Source of the DNA: Salinibacterium sp. UTAS2018 | Lineage (GTDB): Bacteria; Actinomycetota; Actinomycetes; Actinomycetales; Microbacteriaceae | Assembly (NCBI RefSeq): GCF_004118935.1 | Contig: NZ_CP035375.1 | Span: 2,356,001-2,420,000 of the forward strand | Direction: 5' to 3' | Length of the DNA: 64,000 nucleotides | Shown here: positions 24,348-32,863 of the stretch, in pieces | Position numbering within the stretch: the first letter of the stretch is position 1 | Layout of the letters: every line of letters begins with the position of its first letter | Notes under the pieces: model-generated | Told to the model about the DNA's origin: nothing | What the model saw: the letters and a program-made list of their open reading frames with translations, nothing else | Database searches by the model: none | Translations under genes and position numbers: made by a program

Positions 24348-25022
24348 ATGATCCTCGGCGCTGGCACTGATAAGTACGCGGCGTTATTCGCTTACGTGGG
24401 TGCCACTGCGGTCATGCTCTCCGGTGCCTATCTCAGCTCGCCCGCCGGCGACGAATTCGTTGTGTTCTTTGGCTTAGCTATCTTCTTTGTGCTGGGCCCT
24501 CTCGGTGTCATTACGTTTTCCACGCTCGCGCTTCCGATTGTCTTCGTCCTCTGGAACGCCGCGTTACCTTCTGTGCTGGGTCTCGCCATTGTCATCCCTC
24601 TATCCATGGGCACCGCACTGCTCAATGTTGTTGTGGTCTTCGGCTGGATTGCCCACCTGCGCAGCGGGGTGCGAGTCGCCGACCGGCGTGCCGGTGACAC
24701 CGTGTTGGGTCGAGTAGCCGCGGCAGTCTTGTTCGTCGTCGCGGGGTTTGTGTTCATCGTGCTGTGTGTAGTGGCGGGATACCTGGCTCTGAGCTCTGGC
24801 CAGGGAACAGCCCAACCCGGTGCCGGACCTTACCTGGCATCGTTCTTGTTCGCTGTCTGGTTGGTGGGGCTCGCCGCAGCGCTCGGCGGTCTTGTGCTGT
24901 GGGTGCTGAACGAGGTCCGAGGGAGGGGCAGCCTGTCTTGGGCGCTTGCCGACGCCCTTCTCCAGCTCGCACTCCTGGCGACGCTGTTGTTCGGGTCGGC
25001 TGGAGTCTCGCATCTCGGATAG
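24348..25022 (+). CDS. Six-segment membrane protein, paralog array member 1
   Basis: A 224-residue protein from the ATG at 24348 (a GTG at 24321 is also in frame). Three N-terminal hydrophobic segments include AYVGATAVMLSG and a GPLG motif. After a short basic cytoplasmic stretch (HLRSGVRVADRRAGD) come three more segments: VLFVVAGFVFIVLCVVAGY, VWLVGLAAALGGLVLWVL and WALADALLQLALL. The C-terminal half matches the protein at 21529. No known family; presumably arose by tandem duplication with its three neighbours. Confidence 0.7.
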   Translation: MILGAGTDKYAALFAYVGATAVMLSGAYLSSPAGDEFVVFFGLAIFFVLGPLGVITFSTLALPIVFVLWNAALPSVLGLAIVIPLSMGTALLNVVVVFGWIAHLRSGVRVADRRAGDTVLGRVAAAVLFVVAGFVFIVLCVVAGYLALSSGQGTAQPGAGPYLASFLFAVWLVGLAAALGGLVLWVLNEVRGRGSLSWALADALLQLALLATLLFGSAGVSHLG

Positions 25023-25068
25023 GAGAAACCGCTCAAGCCGTCGTGGGCTACCCGCGGCGCGACATGAG

Positions 25069-25093
25069 CCACCCTCATTCGCGGGCTGGCGGG
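25069..25093 (+). repeat. 25-bp direct repeat, second copy
   Basis: Identical to 24295-24319 and likewise upstream of a paralog array gene (start 25130). It is followed by two further GGGCTGGC units, so the upstream regions were probably duplicated together with the genes. Confidence 0.7.
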
Positions 25094-25129
25094 CTGGCGG
25101 GCTGCGGCCGTGTGCCCCATGATCAACTA

Positions 25130-25798
25130 ATGACTCTGATCGACAATGCCACGCGCACACCGAAGAAGCGCAAATACATTGTTGGCGCCGGGGTGATGAC
25201 CGTGGTGGCATTCTCGCTAGCAGGCCCAGGCGTTGTGTTCTCGCCGATCGCCGAGTTGGCCCTAGCGATCTATTTGGGTCCTCTAGGACTTGTCGCGCTC
25301 TTCTTGGGAGCGCTCCGTCTTCCCGAGGTGTACGGGATTTACGAGTGGATCACTGCTCTGTTTAGCCTAGTAATGGCGGTCGGCATTGCGTTCGTCAATG
25401 TCGAAATTCTTGCGCGGTGGCGCAGGCCTGCACCTCCGCTGGAGAGGCCGTTTGAAGCGGAGGAGCGTCGGCACGGTTGGCGCCAGCAGCTCGCCGCCGT
25501 TCTGTTCGTGGCGGCTGGGCTCGCGTTTATCTTTCTCTGCTTCTTCGCCGGGGGTACGGCGGGAACCGCCGGCGGGATTACGGTTCGTGTGCCGGTCGAA
25601 CGGGCGAACCATCTGATCTTCCTGTCGGCGATCGTGTGGGTGCCGGGTCTTGTCGTGGCGATTGCAGGCCTGCGGCTGTGGATTGTGAATACCCGTCGCG
25701 GGGAGCCCGTGCTGCGGTGGGCGATCGCGGACCTCGCGATCATGCTGACGCTCATCGGCATTCTGTGGGCCGACGTCACGCAGGGCGCAGCGCCCTAA
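25130..25798 (+). CDS. Six-segment membrane protein, paralog array member 2
   Basis: A 222-residue protein starting ATGACTCTGAT at 25130, almost the same first codons as member 3. It shares YIVGAGVMTVV, LGPLGLVALF, a basic loop, VLFVAAGLAFIFLCFFAGG, WVPGLVVAIAGLRLWIV and WAIADLAIMLTLIGIL with the others. No ribosome-binding site is obvious, so it may be leaderless. The basic loop between the two halves (RRPAPPLERPFEAEERRHGW) is predicted inside the cell. Confidence 0.72.
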   Translation: MTLIDNATRTPKKRKYIVGAGVMTVVAFSLAGPGVVFSPIAELALAIYLGPLGLVALFLGALRLPEVYGIYEWITALFSLVMAVGIAFVNVEILARWRRPAPPLERPFEAEERRHGWRQQLAAVLFVAAGLAFIFLCFFAGGTAGTAGGITVRVPVERANHLIFLSAIVWVPGLVVAIAGLRLWIVNTRRGEPVLRWAIADLAIMLTLIGILWADVTQGAAP

Positions 25799-25884
25799 TC
25801 CTGCGCCCTCGGTGCACACCGCGCGCCGCGAGGGGCGGATCGGGCTGAGCCTGCCGCAAGGGCATGTTGGGTTACGCTCACTAT

Positions 25885-26568
25885 ATGACTCTCAGTGCCG
25901 TCGTCGATCGCTGGGCTATTCAGCTTGAGAGATGGCCGGTCACGGTCGGCTATATCGCCGGGGCCGGCGTGCTGAGTGCACTGTTCATCTGGTTCTCTCA
26001 ATTCGACCTGCGAACTCTTCCGCTGCTGATGATCCTCTACCTTGGACCGCTGGGGCTTGCGGCCGCTGCCCTTCTGGCATTCCCCGTCACCGCGGTGTTT
26101 GCTCTAGCGAACTCTGCTTCAGACGTGGCGATCGCGGTCGCGATGGGAGCCGCGGTCGCGATGGCTACCGCGTCACTCAACGTGATCATCGTGAAGGGCA
26201 GACGTCGCCGACGAATCGCCGCTGACACGCCTTCCTCTGAGCGGCTGGGTGGGGACGAGCCGGACGTGGCGCGGAGGTATGGGCTAGCGTTCAGCAAGCT
26301 GCTCTTCGCGCTTGCCGGTTGGGCCTTCATCGCGCTCTCCGTGATCGCGGGAGGCGTCATCCTGCTGGCGGATGGAATGTCGTCCGGCGTCTCGGTAGAC
26401 GAGGCCGACCCGGTGAAATATGCAGCTGCCGTCATCTGGTGGCCGGGCTTACTGATTGCTGTCGCCGGTCTTGTGACGTGGATTATTCGCGTCGATAAAG
26501 GAAGACCCGCTACCGCGTGGGCAGCGATCGATCTCGTGGCAATGCTCGTGCTCATCAGCGTTCTCTGA
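25885..26568 (+). CDS. Six-segment membrane protein, paralog array member 3
   Basis: A 227-residue protein from ATGACTCTCAG at 25885. Conserved blocks are YIAGAGVLSALF, LGPLGLAAAALL, a basic loop (KGRRRRRIAADTP), LLFALAGWAFIALSVIAGG, WWPGLLIAVAGLVTWII and WAAIDLVAMLVLISVL. The order and spacing are the same as in members 1, 2 and 4. Function unknown. Its stop is followed closely by member 4, with only 17 bases between stop and the preferred GTG. Confidence 0.72.
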   Translation: MTLSAVVDRWAIQLERWPVTVGYIAGAGVLSALFIWFSQFDLRTLPLLMILYLGPLGLAAAALLAFPVTAVFALANSASDVAIAVAMGAAVAMATASLNVIIVKGRRRRRIAADTPSSERLGGDEPDVARRYGLAFSKLLFALAGWAFIALSVIAGGVILLADGMSSGVSVDEADPVKYAAAVIWWPGLLIAVAGLVTWIIRVDKGRPATAWAAIDLVAMLVLISVL

Positions 26569-26585
26569 GACGTCAGTTCCCGCTA

Positions 26586-27248
26586 GTGGGCGGCGATTCG
26601 CGGCACATTATTGATCGTCGGCCCGCGCAGATCGGCTACATCGTCGGCGTGGGTGTCGTCGCAGTGGTTGCTTCATCCCTCGGCCTCGCCGCCATCCTTC
26701 AGGGTTGGATGCTCGTTCTTGTCGTGGTCGTCTGCTTGGGGCCGCTCGGTCTCGCTGTTTTTATCGTGGCCAGTTCGATCGCTCTTTTTGTGACGGCGGT
26801 TCCCGCTTGGGCGATTATTGGTCTCGCCGCTGTCGTTTCCCTCGGCGTCGCATCCGTCAATGTCGTCAGCACCCGCCAATGGAGGGCCAGGCGGCTAATC
26901 GAACCCGATGTCCTCGCTCCCCGAGACTTTCCGCGTGGCTGGGACCAACTCTATGGAGGCATCCTCTTTGTGTTGGCGGGCGGCGCGTTCATCGTGCTCT
27001 CCATCGCCGCAGGCTACGCGGCAGGTACCGCGGGTTATAACGTCCTCGCGTCCAATCTTGCGGATCGTGCTGACGAAGTGAAGCTTGTCGCCTCGGTCGC
27101 GTGGTGGCCCGGACTGCTCATCGCAGTAGTGGGTCTCTTGTGGTGGAGAATGCGCGTGGGGCAACGGCGGCGAATCTTCTCGTGGGGGGCCCTCGACTTG
27201 GCCGCAATGCTGGGGTTAATCGCCGCGGTCGTGCACGCCTCGCGCTAG
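26586..27248 (+). CDS. Six-segment membrane protein, paralog array member 4
   Basis: A 220-residue protein if the GTG at 26586 is used. The open frame extends to a GTG at 26517 inside member 3, which would add an Arg-rich tail not seen in paralogs. Blocks: YIVGVGVVAVVASSLG, LGPLGLAVFIV, RQWRARRLIEPDV, ILFVLAGGAFIVLSIAAGY, WWPGLLIAVVGLLWWRM and WGALDLAAMLGLIAAV. It completes the four-gene tandem array. No family recognised. Confidence 0.7.
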   Translation: MGGDSRHIIDRRPAQIGYIVGVGVVAVVASSLGLAAILQGWMLVLVVVVCLGPLGLAVFIVASSIALFVTAVPAWAIIGLAAVVSLGVASVNVVSTRQWRARRLIEPDVLAPRDFPRGWDQLYGGILFVLAGGAFIVLSIAAGYAAGTAGYNVLASNLADRADEVKLVASVAWWPGLLIAVVGLLWWRMRVGQRRRIFSWGALDLAAMLGLIAAVVHASR

Positions 27249-27284
27249 CCCTCTGCGCTGTGTCGGGGCCGCGGCAGGCGACCG

Positions 27285-27608
27285 CTAGTGGGCCGTGTCG
27301 ACGAGTTTGAGCCCGACGACGCAACCCACAAGCCCCATGAGCAGCAGGATCTTGATCCAGGAGACGGGTTCGCCGCCGAAGATCATCGCGTAGGCGACGG
27401 TGAGCGCTGCGCCGATGCCGACCCAGATGGCGTAGGCGGTGCCGATGGGGATCTCGCGCATGGCGTAGCCGAGGCCGCCCATGCTCGCGAGAATCGCAAC
27501 GCCGAAGACGACGGTTGGCCAGAGCTTCGTGAAGCCCTCCGACTTGCCGAGGGCGGTGGCCCACACGGCTTCGAGCACGCCAGAAATAATCAGAATGAGC
27601 CAGTACAC
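27285..27608 (-). CDS. Small multidrug resistance family exporter, SugE/Gdx (guanidinium) type
   Basis: A 107-residue, four-helix SMR protein. The first helix holds the essential Glu in YWLILIISGVLEAVWATALG, followed by SEGFTKLWPT, typical of the SugE/Gdx clade. Gdx proteins export guanidinium in exchange for protons as antiparallel dimers. The start is GTG in CTGTTGTGTACTGG. Directly upstream is a probable guanidine-III riboswitch, which strongly supports guanidinium as the substrate. A decayed second copy of the unit is at 39707-39971. Confidence 0.88.
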   Translation of the reverse strand: MYWLILIISGVLEAVWATALGKSEGFTKLWPTVVFGVAILASMGGLGYAMREIPIGTAYAIWVGIGAALTVAYAMIFGGEPVSWIKILLLMGLVGCVVGLKLVDTAH

Positions 27609-27620
27609 AACAGTCTCCTT

Positions 27621-27665
27621 GGCCAGTCTTGTCGCATACCCGGTACTGATCCGTCGTCGGGAGCC
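27621..27665 (-). promoter_or_regulatory. Probable guanidine-III riboswitch controlling the SMR exporter
   Basis: Reading leftward, UCCCGACGA, then GAUCAGU, GUACCGGGUA and GACAAGACUGG occur in the order and spacing of the guanidine-III class. The P1 arms CCCG/CGGG pair, the GACGA and GACAAGAC segments are intact, and the loop CAGU can pair with ACUG at the 3' end to form the pseudoknot. The ribosome-binding site AAGGAGA follows at once, so control of translation is likely. Confidence 0.75.
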
Positions 27666-27745
27666 GACTATCGCGGCTACAGATTCAGCGTATCAAAACG
27701 GGCGTAGTTTGGCAGCGAGCCGACGCGACCGAGCCGAGAACATTC

Positions 27746-28372
27746 TTACTCGAATGCCCGCACAGACTCAGGCACGCGGATGCCGGAGCGCAGGTCAGGG
27801 GTTGCAACAACCTCCACGGCTCGAGCGCCGAACCGCACCTGCCCGCCCCACGCATCGCCCGCGATATCCGCGTCGGTGTCATCGGGCCACTCGTCGGAGG
27901 TGCGCAACGACCACTCCGCGATCGGCAACGCAAGCACGAGGGTTGCTGCGAGTTCTTTCTTGTTGTCGGGGCGCACCTCACTGAGCCGTCCAGGGATCAG
28001 CTTCTCGGTGATGGCGTTGACGGCGGCGGACTTCTCCTCACCCTCCAGCACCCGAAACGATCCGAACAGCACAGCGCTGCTGTAGATGAGTGACGATTCG
28101 AAGGCTGAGCGCGCGACCACGATGCCGCCGACGTCCGTAACCGAGACCGCGACGGGCGCTCCGGAGACGAGGCGCATCCAGTGCGAACCGGAGGAGCCGT
28201 GCACGATGAGATCGTCGCCGAGGCGCGCAACTGCGGTCGGCAGCACGTCGGGGGTTCCGTCCTCATGCACGTAGGCGACGTTCCCGACGATCTCGGAGTC
28301 GAGGAGGGCGTCGAGAGCCTTCCTGTCGCGCGACATCTTCTCGGGCATCCGGGTGGCATCAGTCGTTGTCAT
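27746..28372 (-). CDS. Pyridoxamine 5'-phosphate oxidase-like FMN-binding protein
   Basis: A 208-residue split-barrel protein. The N-terminal block MSRDRKALDALLDSEIVGNV with the following VLPTAVARLGDDLIVHGS...HWMRLVSG is characteristic of the NimA/PNPOx-related group that binds FMN or a related flavin and reduces small molecules. Catalytic specificity cannot be read from sequence. A close paralog of almost the same length is at 52146-52781. Start ATG at 28372. Confidence 0.78.
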   Translation of the reverse strand: MTTTDATRMPEKMSRDRKALDALLDSEIVGNVAYVHEDGTPDVLPTAVARLGDDLIVHGSSGSHWMRLVSGAPVAVSVTDVGGIVVARSAFESSLIYSSAVLFGSFRVLEGEEKSAAVNAITEKLIPGRLSEVRPDNKKELAATLVLALPIAEWSLRTSDEWPDDTDADIAGDAWGGQVRFGARAVEVVATPDLRSGIRVPESVRAFE

Positions 28373-28429
28373 TCGGTCAGTGTGGCACGCCGCAGCTCAT
28401 GATGATGCGGCGCTCACTGCTGGCCGGGG

Positions 28430-28849
28430 TCAGTCTTCTCGCAGCCACGGCGTAAAGCACACGCCGATAAGTAGTCCGTCGGCAGTTTGCAGCCGCGCGA
28501 TCACTTGCCCCCACGGTTCGGTACGAGTGTCATGGATAAGTTCGTGGCCGGTTTCGACGAGCTCCTTGACCGCGCTAGCAACATCGTCAACTTCGAACTC
28601 GACCGTGGCGTGGGGAACTGGATGGGTCGATGGCCACGTCGCGCTGCCAAAACAGGATTGTGCGGCGTCGCTGAGGGGCCAGACCCCAAAGTGTTTCGCG
28701 CCCGGAATGTCATCCGACGAAACGTAGTCAGAATCTGGCGCGCTCTCGGGTTCCTGAAGTGGCAATCCAAGGGCGTTCACGAAGAAATCGTTGTCGCGCA
28801 CCGAATCAGTTGTGATCGCCGCGAAGCCCGCGATAAACCGAATCTCCAT
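28430..28849 (-). CDS. VOC (glyoxalase/bleomycin-resistance-like) family protein
   Basis: A 139-residue protein with the beta-alpha-beta-beta-beta VOC module. Recognisable are FIAGFAAITTDSVRDNDFFV at the start, 'ATVEFEVDDVASAVKELVETG' in the second half and a closing 'GVCFTPWLRED'. The ATG at 28849 gives a normal VOC N-terminus; the frame extends further upstream without likeness to the family. Metal ligands and substrate are not clear. It is divergent from the pdh-type operon. Confidence 0.75.
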   Translation of the reverse strand: MEIRFIAGFAAITTDSVRDNDFFVNALGLPLQEPESAPDSDYVSSDDIPGAKHFGVWPLSDAAQSCFGSATWPSTHPVPHATVEFEVDDVASAVKELVETGHELIHDTRTEPWGQVIARLQTADGLLIGVCFTPWLRED

Positions 28850-29034
28850 CGTCTCAGTATTGCCCGCCGGTGGTCCACGGGCAATGCGTTCGCGGCTAGA
28901 TGAAGTCGGGGCTTGGAGCGCGGCGACGGGTGGGCACGTGGTCACAATTTCCCTTACCAGTCGTCGTTGTGGCAGCCCGTTCTCAGCGAAGAGGAATAGT
29001 CTGAAACCCACATCTCGTTGAAAGTGAGACTGTA

Positions 29035-30102
29035 ATGGCGACCACAAGTCGACCCAAGAAAATTTCTGCAAACGCCGCCCGAACGGCCACGGAACTTCGC
29101 GGATATTACGAAAAGATGTCTCTGGTGCGCGCCTTCGAGCTGCGCGCCAATGAGATGTACGCGCGGGCCAAGATTGGTGGCTATTGTCACCTTAACTTGG
29201 GTGAAGAGGCAACCGTCATCGGCTTGACCGAGGCGCTCGAAGACCGCGACTACCTCTTCACCACCTACCGTGACCACGGGTACGCGATCATGCGGGGCAT
29301 GGAGCCGTCAGCAGTGATGGCCGAACTCTTCGGCAAATCGACCGGCGTGGTTGGCGGCTGGGGCGGATCGATGCACATGTTCGACCTCGACAAACGGATG
29401 CTGGGTGGCTACGGAATCGTCGGCGGTCAGATTCCACCGGCCACGGGAGCGGCGCTGGCAATCAGCTATCGCAGCGAAGCCGGCCCGCAGGCTGACGCTG
29501 TCATGTGCCTGCTCGGTGACGGCACTACTAATATCGGTGCCTTCCACGAGTCGCTCAACTTAGCTGGGTTGTGGAACCTTCCGATCGTCTACGTGATCGT
29601 GAACAACCGGCTCGGCATGGGCACGCCCGTTGAGGGCGCATCCGCCGAGCCTGATCTTTACAAGAGGGGCAGCGCCTATCGAATCGAGGGCGCCCGAGTG
29701 GATGGCGATGACCCCATTGCGGTTCGCGATGCCGCGCGAGCAGCGCTGAAGAAAGCGCGTGAAGACCGACGGCCGGCGCTGCTCGAGCTGATGAGCTATC
29801 GCCTCAAGGGGCATTCGGTGGTCGATCCGGCGCGCTATCGCTCGAAGGAAGACACCGACGAGGCAAAGAGCAATGACCCGGTACCCGCGTTTCGCGCAAA
29901 GCTCATCGCCGACGGGGTGCTTACGGAGGAGGATGCGGATGACATCGATGACAGGGCAGACAAAGTCGTGACCGAGGCGGTCGCCTTTGCCGACGAAAGC
30001 CCAGATCCATCGGTCGATGAATTGTTCGATAAGGTGTACGCGACTCCGGTGGCAAACGCTTCTACGCGGCTCCCCGCCGAGCCAGTGGTGGTGCTCTCAT
30101 GA
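29035..30102 (+). CDS. pdhA: Pyruvate/branched or acetoin dehydrogenase E1 component, alpha subunit
   Basis: A 355-residue thiamine diphosphate enzyme subunit. The cofactor motif begins GDGTTNIGAFHESLN (residues about 161-175) and ends with Val-Asn-Asn-Arg; the phosphorylation-loop equivalent YRLKGHSVVDPARYR is near residue 253. It works with E1 beta to decarboxylate a 2-oxo acid and load the lipoyl group on E2. The next gene overlaps it by ATGA. Pyruvate and acetoin enzymes are hard to tell apart by sequence; the absence of acoX/acoR neighbours favours a pyruvate-type assignment. Confidence 0.85.
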   Translation: MATTSRPKKISANAARTATELRGYYEKMSLVRAFELRANEMYARAKIGGYCHLNLGEEATVIGLTEALEDRDYLFTTYRDHGYAIMRGMEPSAVMAELFGKSTGVVGGWGGSMHMFDLDKRMLGGYGIVGGQIPPATGAALAISYRSEAGPQADAVMCLLGDGTTNIGAFHESLNLAGLWNLPIVYVIVNNRLGMGTPVEGASAEPDLYKRGSAYRIEGARVDGDDPIAVRDAARAALKKAREDRRPALLELMSYRLKGHSVVDPARYRSKEDTDEAKSNDPVPAFRAKLIADGVLTEEDADDIDDRADKVVTEAVAFADESPDPSVDELFDKVYATPVANASTRLPAEPVVVLS

Positions 30103-31112
30103 CGACAAATACTCCCCAATCTCGCGTCATCACCTACCGGCAGGCTCTCAACGAAACCCTGCGCGCTGAACTCGAACGCGACGAGAATGTCTTCCTCATT
30201 GGTGAAGAGATCGGTGTCTTCCAAGGCTCATACAAGATCACTGCCGGGCTGCTCGAAGACTTCGGCCCCAAGAGAGTGCTCGACACCCCGATCTCTGAAG
30301 AGGGCTTCGTGGGTGCCGCAATCGGCTCCGCGATGCTCGGCCTTCGCCCCGTAGTCGAGATTATGACACTCAACTTCAGCCTGATAGCGATCGACCAGAT
30401 TGTGAACCATGCGGCCAAAATGCACGCCATGTTCGGCGGGCAGGTCAAGGTTCCCCTGGTTATCCGCTTCCCCGGTGGTGGGGGTCAGCAGCTGGCCGCC
30501 ACTCACTCGCAGAACCTCGAAGTTTGGTATGCCCACATCCCCGGGCTGAAAGTGCTGGCACCGTCAACACCGGCAGAAGCGAAGTCGATGCTTACCGCGG
30601 CAATACGTGATGACGATCCAGTGATCTTCCTCGAAAACCTTGCGCTCTATAACGTCAAGGGCGAGGTTCCGGATGGTGAACAGGTCGCCGAGATCGGCAA
30701 GGCCGCCGTCGTCAAGAGCGGCACGGACCTGACACTTGTCAGCTACTCGCGTGGCATGGTGACAGCGCTTCAAGTAGCGGAGGAGTTCGCGCAGGAGGGT
30801 GTGTCGATTGAAGTGGTTGACCTGCGCAGCCTGCGACCACTCGACCGCGACACTATCTGCGCATCGGTACGAAGAACGAGCCGGGCGGTCATCTTCGAAG
30901 ACGACATGCTCAGCTACGGAATCGGGGCCGAAATTTCGGCAACCATCGGCGAAGGCGCATTCGACTACTTGGATGCCCCCGTGCGCCGGGTAGCGGCAGC
31001 CGAAGTTCCCTTGCCCTATTCCAAACCATTAGAAACTGCGGCCATGCCGCATGCAGCAGACCTGTCCCGCGTCATTCGGGAAACTCTCGACGCCACGCGA
31101 TTCACGAAGTAG
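30099..31112 (+). CDS. pdhB: 2-oxo acid dehydrogenase E1 component, beta subunit
   Basis: A 337-residue partner of the alpha subunit. Landmarks are 'ETLRAELERDENVFLIGEEIG', the 'DTPISEEGFVGAAIGSAMLG' region and EIMTLNFSLIAIDQIVNHAA, all typical of PdhB/AcoB. It completes the ThDP site at the alpha-beta interface. It is translated from an ATGA overlap with pdhA and is followed nine bases later by the E2 gene. Confidence 0.88.
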   Translation: MTTNTPQSRVITYRQALNETLRAELERDENVFLIGEEIGVFQGSYKITAGLLEDFGPKRVLDTPISEEGFVGAAIGSAMLGLRPVVEIMTLNFSLIAIDQIVNHAAKMHAMFGGQVKVPLVIRFPGGGGQQLAATHSQNLEVWYAHIPGLKVLAPSTPAEAKSMLTAAIRDDDPVIFLENLALYNVKGEVPDGEQVAEIGKAAVVKSGTDLTLVSYSRGMVTALQVAEEFAQEGVSIEVVDLRSLRPLDRDTICASVRRTSRAVIFEDDMLSYGIGAEISATIGEGAFDYLDAPVRRVAAAEVPLPYSKPLETAAMPHAADLSRVIRETLDATRFTK

Positions 31113-31121
31113 GAGACGATC

Positions 31122-32405
31122 ATGTCTGAAGTGACGATGCCCAGGCTCTCCGACACCATGGAAGAGGGCGAGCTTGCCAAATGGGTGAAGCAAGTCGGCG
31201 ACATGGTGGAGAAAGGCGACGTCATCGCCGAGATCGAAACCGATAAAGCGACCATGGACCTGGAGGCGTTCGAGAGCGGAGTGCTTCAGAAGCACCTCGT
31301 CGAGGAGGGCACCGTGGTGCCCATCGGTCAGGCCGTTGCTGTGATCGGCGATGGCAAGCCCGCCGAACCCGAGCCCGAATCCGAAGCTACGCCTGCGCCC
31401 GACCCCGACACGATGCTCGAGTCCCAACATGAGCCAGAGCCAGAACCGGATCCGGAGTCCGTCGAAACCCCATCCTCCGCGGAGGACAAGCTGCGGATGT
31501 CGCCGCTGGCTCGCAAACTTGCGCACGACAATGACCTCGACCTTGATTCGCTCACCGGAACTGGGCCCAACGGCCGCATCATCCGGGCCGATGTTGATGC
31601 CGCACTCAGCGCCAAGAAGAATTCGGGGACCGCTACCGAGAAGCCGGAAAAGTCAGCCAGTGCCAGTGCCAGTGCCAGTGCCAGCGCCAGTGCCACGGTG
31701 AAGACCAGTGCCAGTGAAGACGACGCCGAGGTTATCCCGCTCAACAAGATTCGCAAGGTTACGGCCAAGCGCCTCACGGCAAGTCAGGAGATTCCGCACT
31801 TCTTCCTCACCAACGTGGTCGAAGTTGACCGTTTGATCGCTTTGCGCACCGAGGTCAACGACGGGCTTGCTGAGCAGGGGATCAAGGTGAGCCTCAACGA
31901 TTTCATTGTGAAGGCTGTGGCGATCGCGTTGCGTCAGCACCCGGAAGCGAACTCGTCGTTCAACGGCGACTCTCTGCTGCGGCACCGACGGGTCAACGTG
32001 GGCATTGCTGTGGCCACTGATGCCGGTCTGCTAGTTCCGGTGGTTGTCGATGCTGATCGCAAGACTCTCAGCGAGATTGGCGCAGAAGTTGTGGCGCTCG
32101 CGGGCAAGGCACGCGATGGCAAGCTGAGGCTGGAGGAGATGTCGGGGGGAACGTTCTCGGTGAGCAACCTCGGAATGTTCGGCATCGATGAGTTCACGGC
32201 GATGCTCAACCCACCAGAAGCGGGAATCCTTGCCGTCGGGGCGGCGAGCCCAGAACCACAGCTGCGAGACGGCGAGCTGGTCGAAGTTCAGAAGATGAAA
32301 ATCACGCTCACGGTCGACCACCGCGCTCTGGATGGCGCGACCGCTGCGGCGTTCTTGCGCGATCTGAAGGGCATCCTTGAGCAGCCGCTTCGCATCCTCG
32401 TCTAA
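31122..32405 (+). CDS. pdhC: Dihydrolipoamide acyltransferase E2
   Basis: A 427-residue E2. One lipoyl domain (residues 1-77, Lys in ETDKATMD) is followed by a Pro/Glu/Asp-rich linker, an E3/E1-binding domain ('MSPLARKLAHDNDLDLDSLTG', about 126-163), a second linker rich in Ala-Ser repeats encoded by CCAGTG units at 31661-31695, and the catalytic domain with active-site DHRALDGA near residue 401. A good AGGAG lies before the ATG. No E3 (lipoamide dehydrogenase) gene is in the window, so it is presumably supplied in trans. Confidence 0.9.
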   Translation: MSEVTMPRLSDTMEEGELAKWVKQVGDMVEKGDVIAEIETDKATMDLEAFESGVLQKHLVEEGTVVPIGQAVAVIGDGKPAEPEPESEATPAPDPDTMLESQHEPEPEPDPESVETPSSAEDKLRMSPLARKLAHDNDLDLDSLTGTGPNGRIIRADVDAALSAKKNSGTATEKPEKSASASASASASASATVKTSASEDDAEVIPLNKIRKVTAKRLTASQEIPHFFLTNVVEVDRLIALRTEVNDGLAEQGIKVSLNDFIVKAVAIALRQHPEANSSFNGDSLLRHRRVNVGIAVATDAGLLVPVVVDADRKTLSEIGAEVVALAGKARDGKLRLEEMSGGTFSVSNLGMFGIDEFTAMLNPPEAGILAVGAASPEPQLRDGELVEVQKMKITLTVDHRALDGATAAAFLRDLKGILEQPLRILV

Positions 32406-32441
32406 AAAATAAGGGCGTCACGACTGATGTTGTGGCGCCCT
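32402..32441. terminator. Bidirectional terminator between pdhC and DUF2249 gene
   Basis: AGGGCG-CAC pairs with GTG-CGCCCT (32412-32441). On the leftward strand the hairpin is followed by TTATTTTTT, a strong intrinsic terminator for the DUF2249 gene; it may also serve the rightward pdh operon. Confidence 0.75.
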
Positions 32442-32467
32442 GAGGTCTCGATGCCGTGAGGTCTCGC

Positions 32468-32776
32468 CTATGCCCGTGTGAAGCGAACTTTCCACTCGTC
32501 TGGTCCGTCAGTCACATAGCTGACCGCGAAATTGCCCGGCTGCTTCTCGTCAAGCTGAGCCAGCAGCGGGAGGGGGTTGTGGTCAGCCACGATGTCGAGA
32601 CTGAAGCCGGGAGCGATCGAGCCCAGCGCACCAAAGATGGTGGCGTGACGAATCGCGTGCGGGATTGAGCGAACATCCAACACAATCTCAGAGGTGTTTT
32701 CGTGACCGCACGCACAACCACTAGCTTTGGTTTCAGCGGCGTCAGGGGTCTTTAGTTCAATCGGTTCAACAGCCAT
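32468..32776 (-). CDS. DUF2249-domain protein
   Basis: A 102-residue protein. An N-terminal Cys-Ala-Cys-Gly-His segment (residues about 21-25) could hold metal. The DUF2249 core begins IVLDVRSIPHAIRHATIFGA, with the DHNPLPLLAQL signature and the closing WKVRFTR. Proteins with this domain are often encoded near denitrification or nitric-oxide response genes, and nirK lies 9 kb away. The biochemical activity is unknown; a TusA-like fold is usually assumed. Confidence 0.8.
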   Translation of the reverse strand: MAVEPIELKTPDAAETKASGCACGHENTSEIVLDVRSIPHAIRHATIFGALGSIAPGFSLDIVADHNPLPLLAQLDEKQPGNFAVSYVTDGPDEWKVRFTRA

Positions 32777-32863
32777 AACTTCACCATAGACCCCTCCCGG
32801 CGCCCGCGCATACCGGATGGCGGAACCGGCAGAGTGAACCGCTTGCGTACCGAAAATTGTGAG

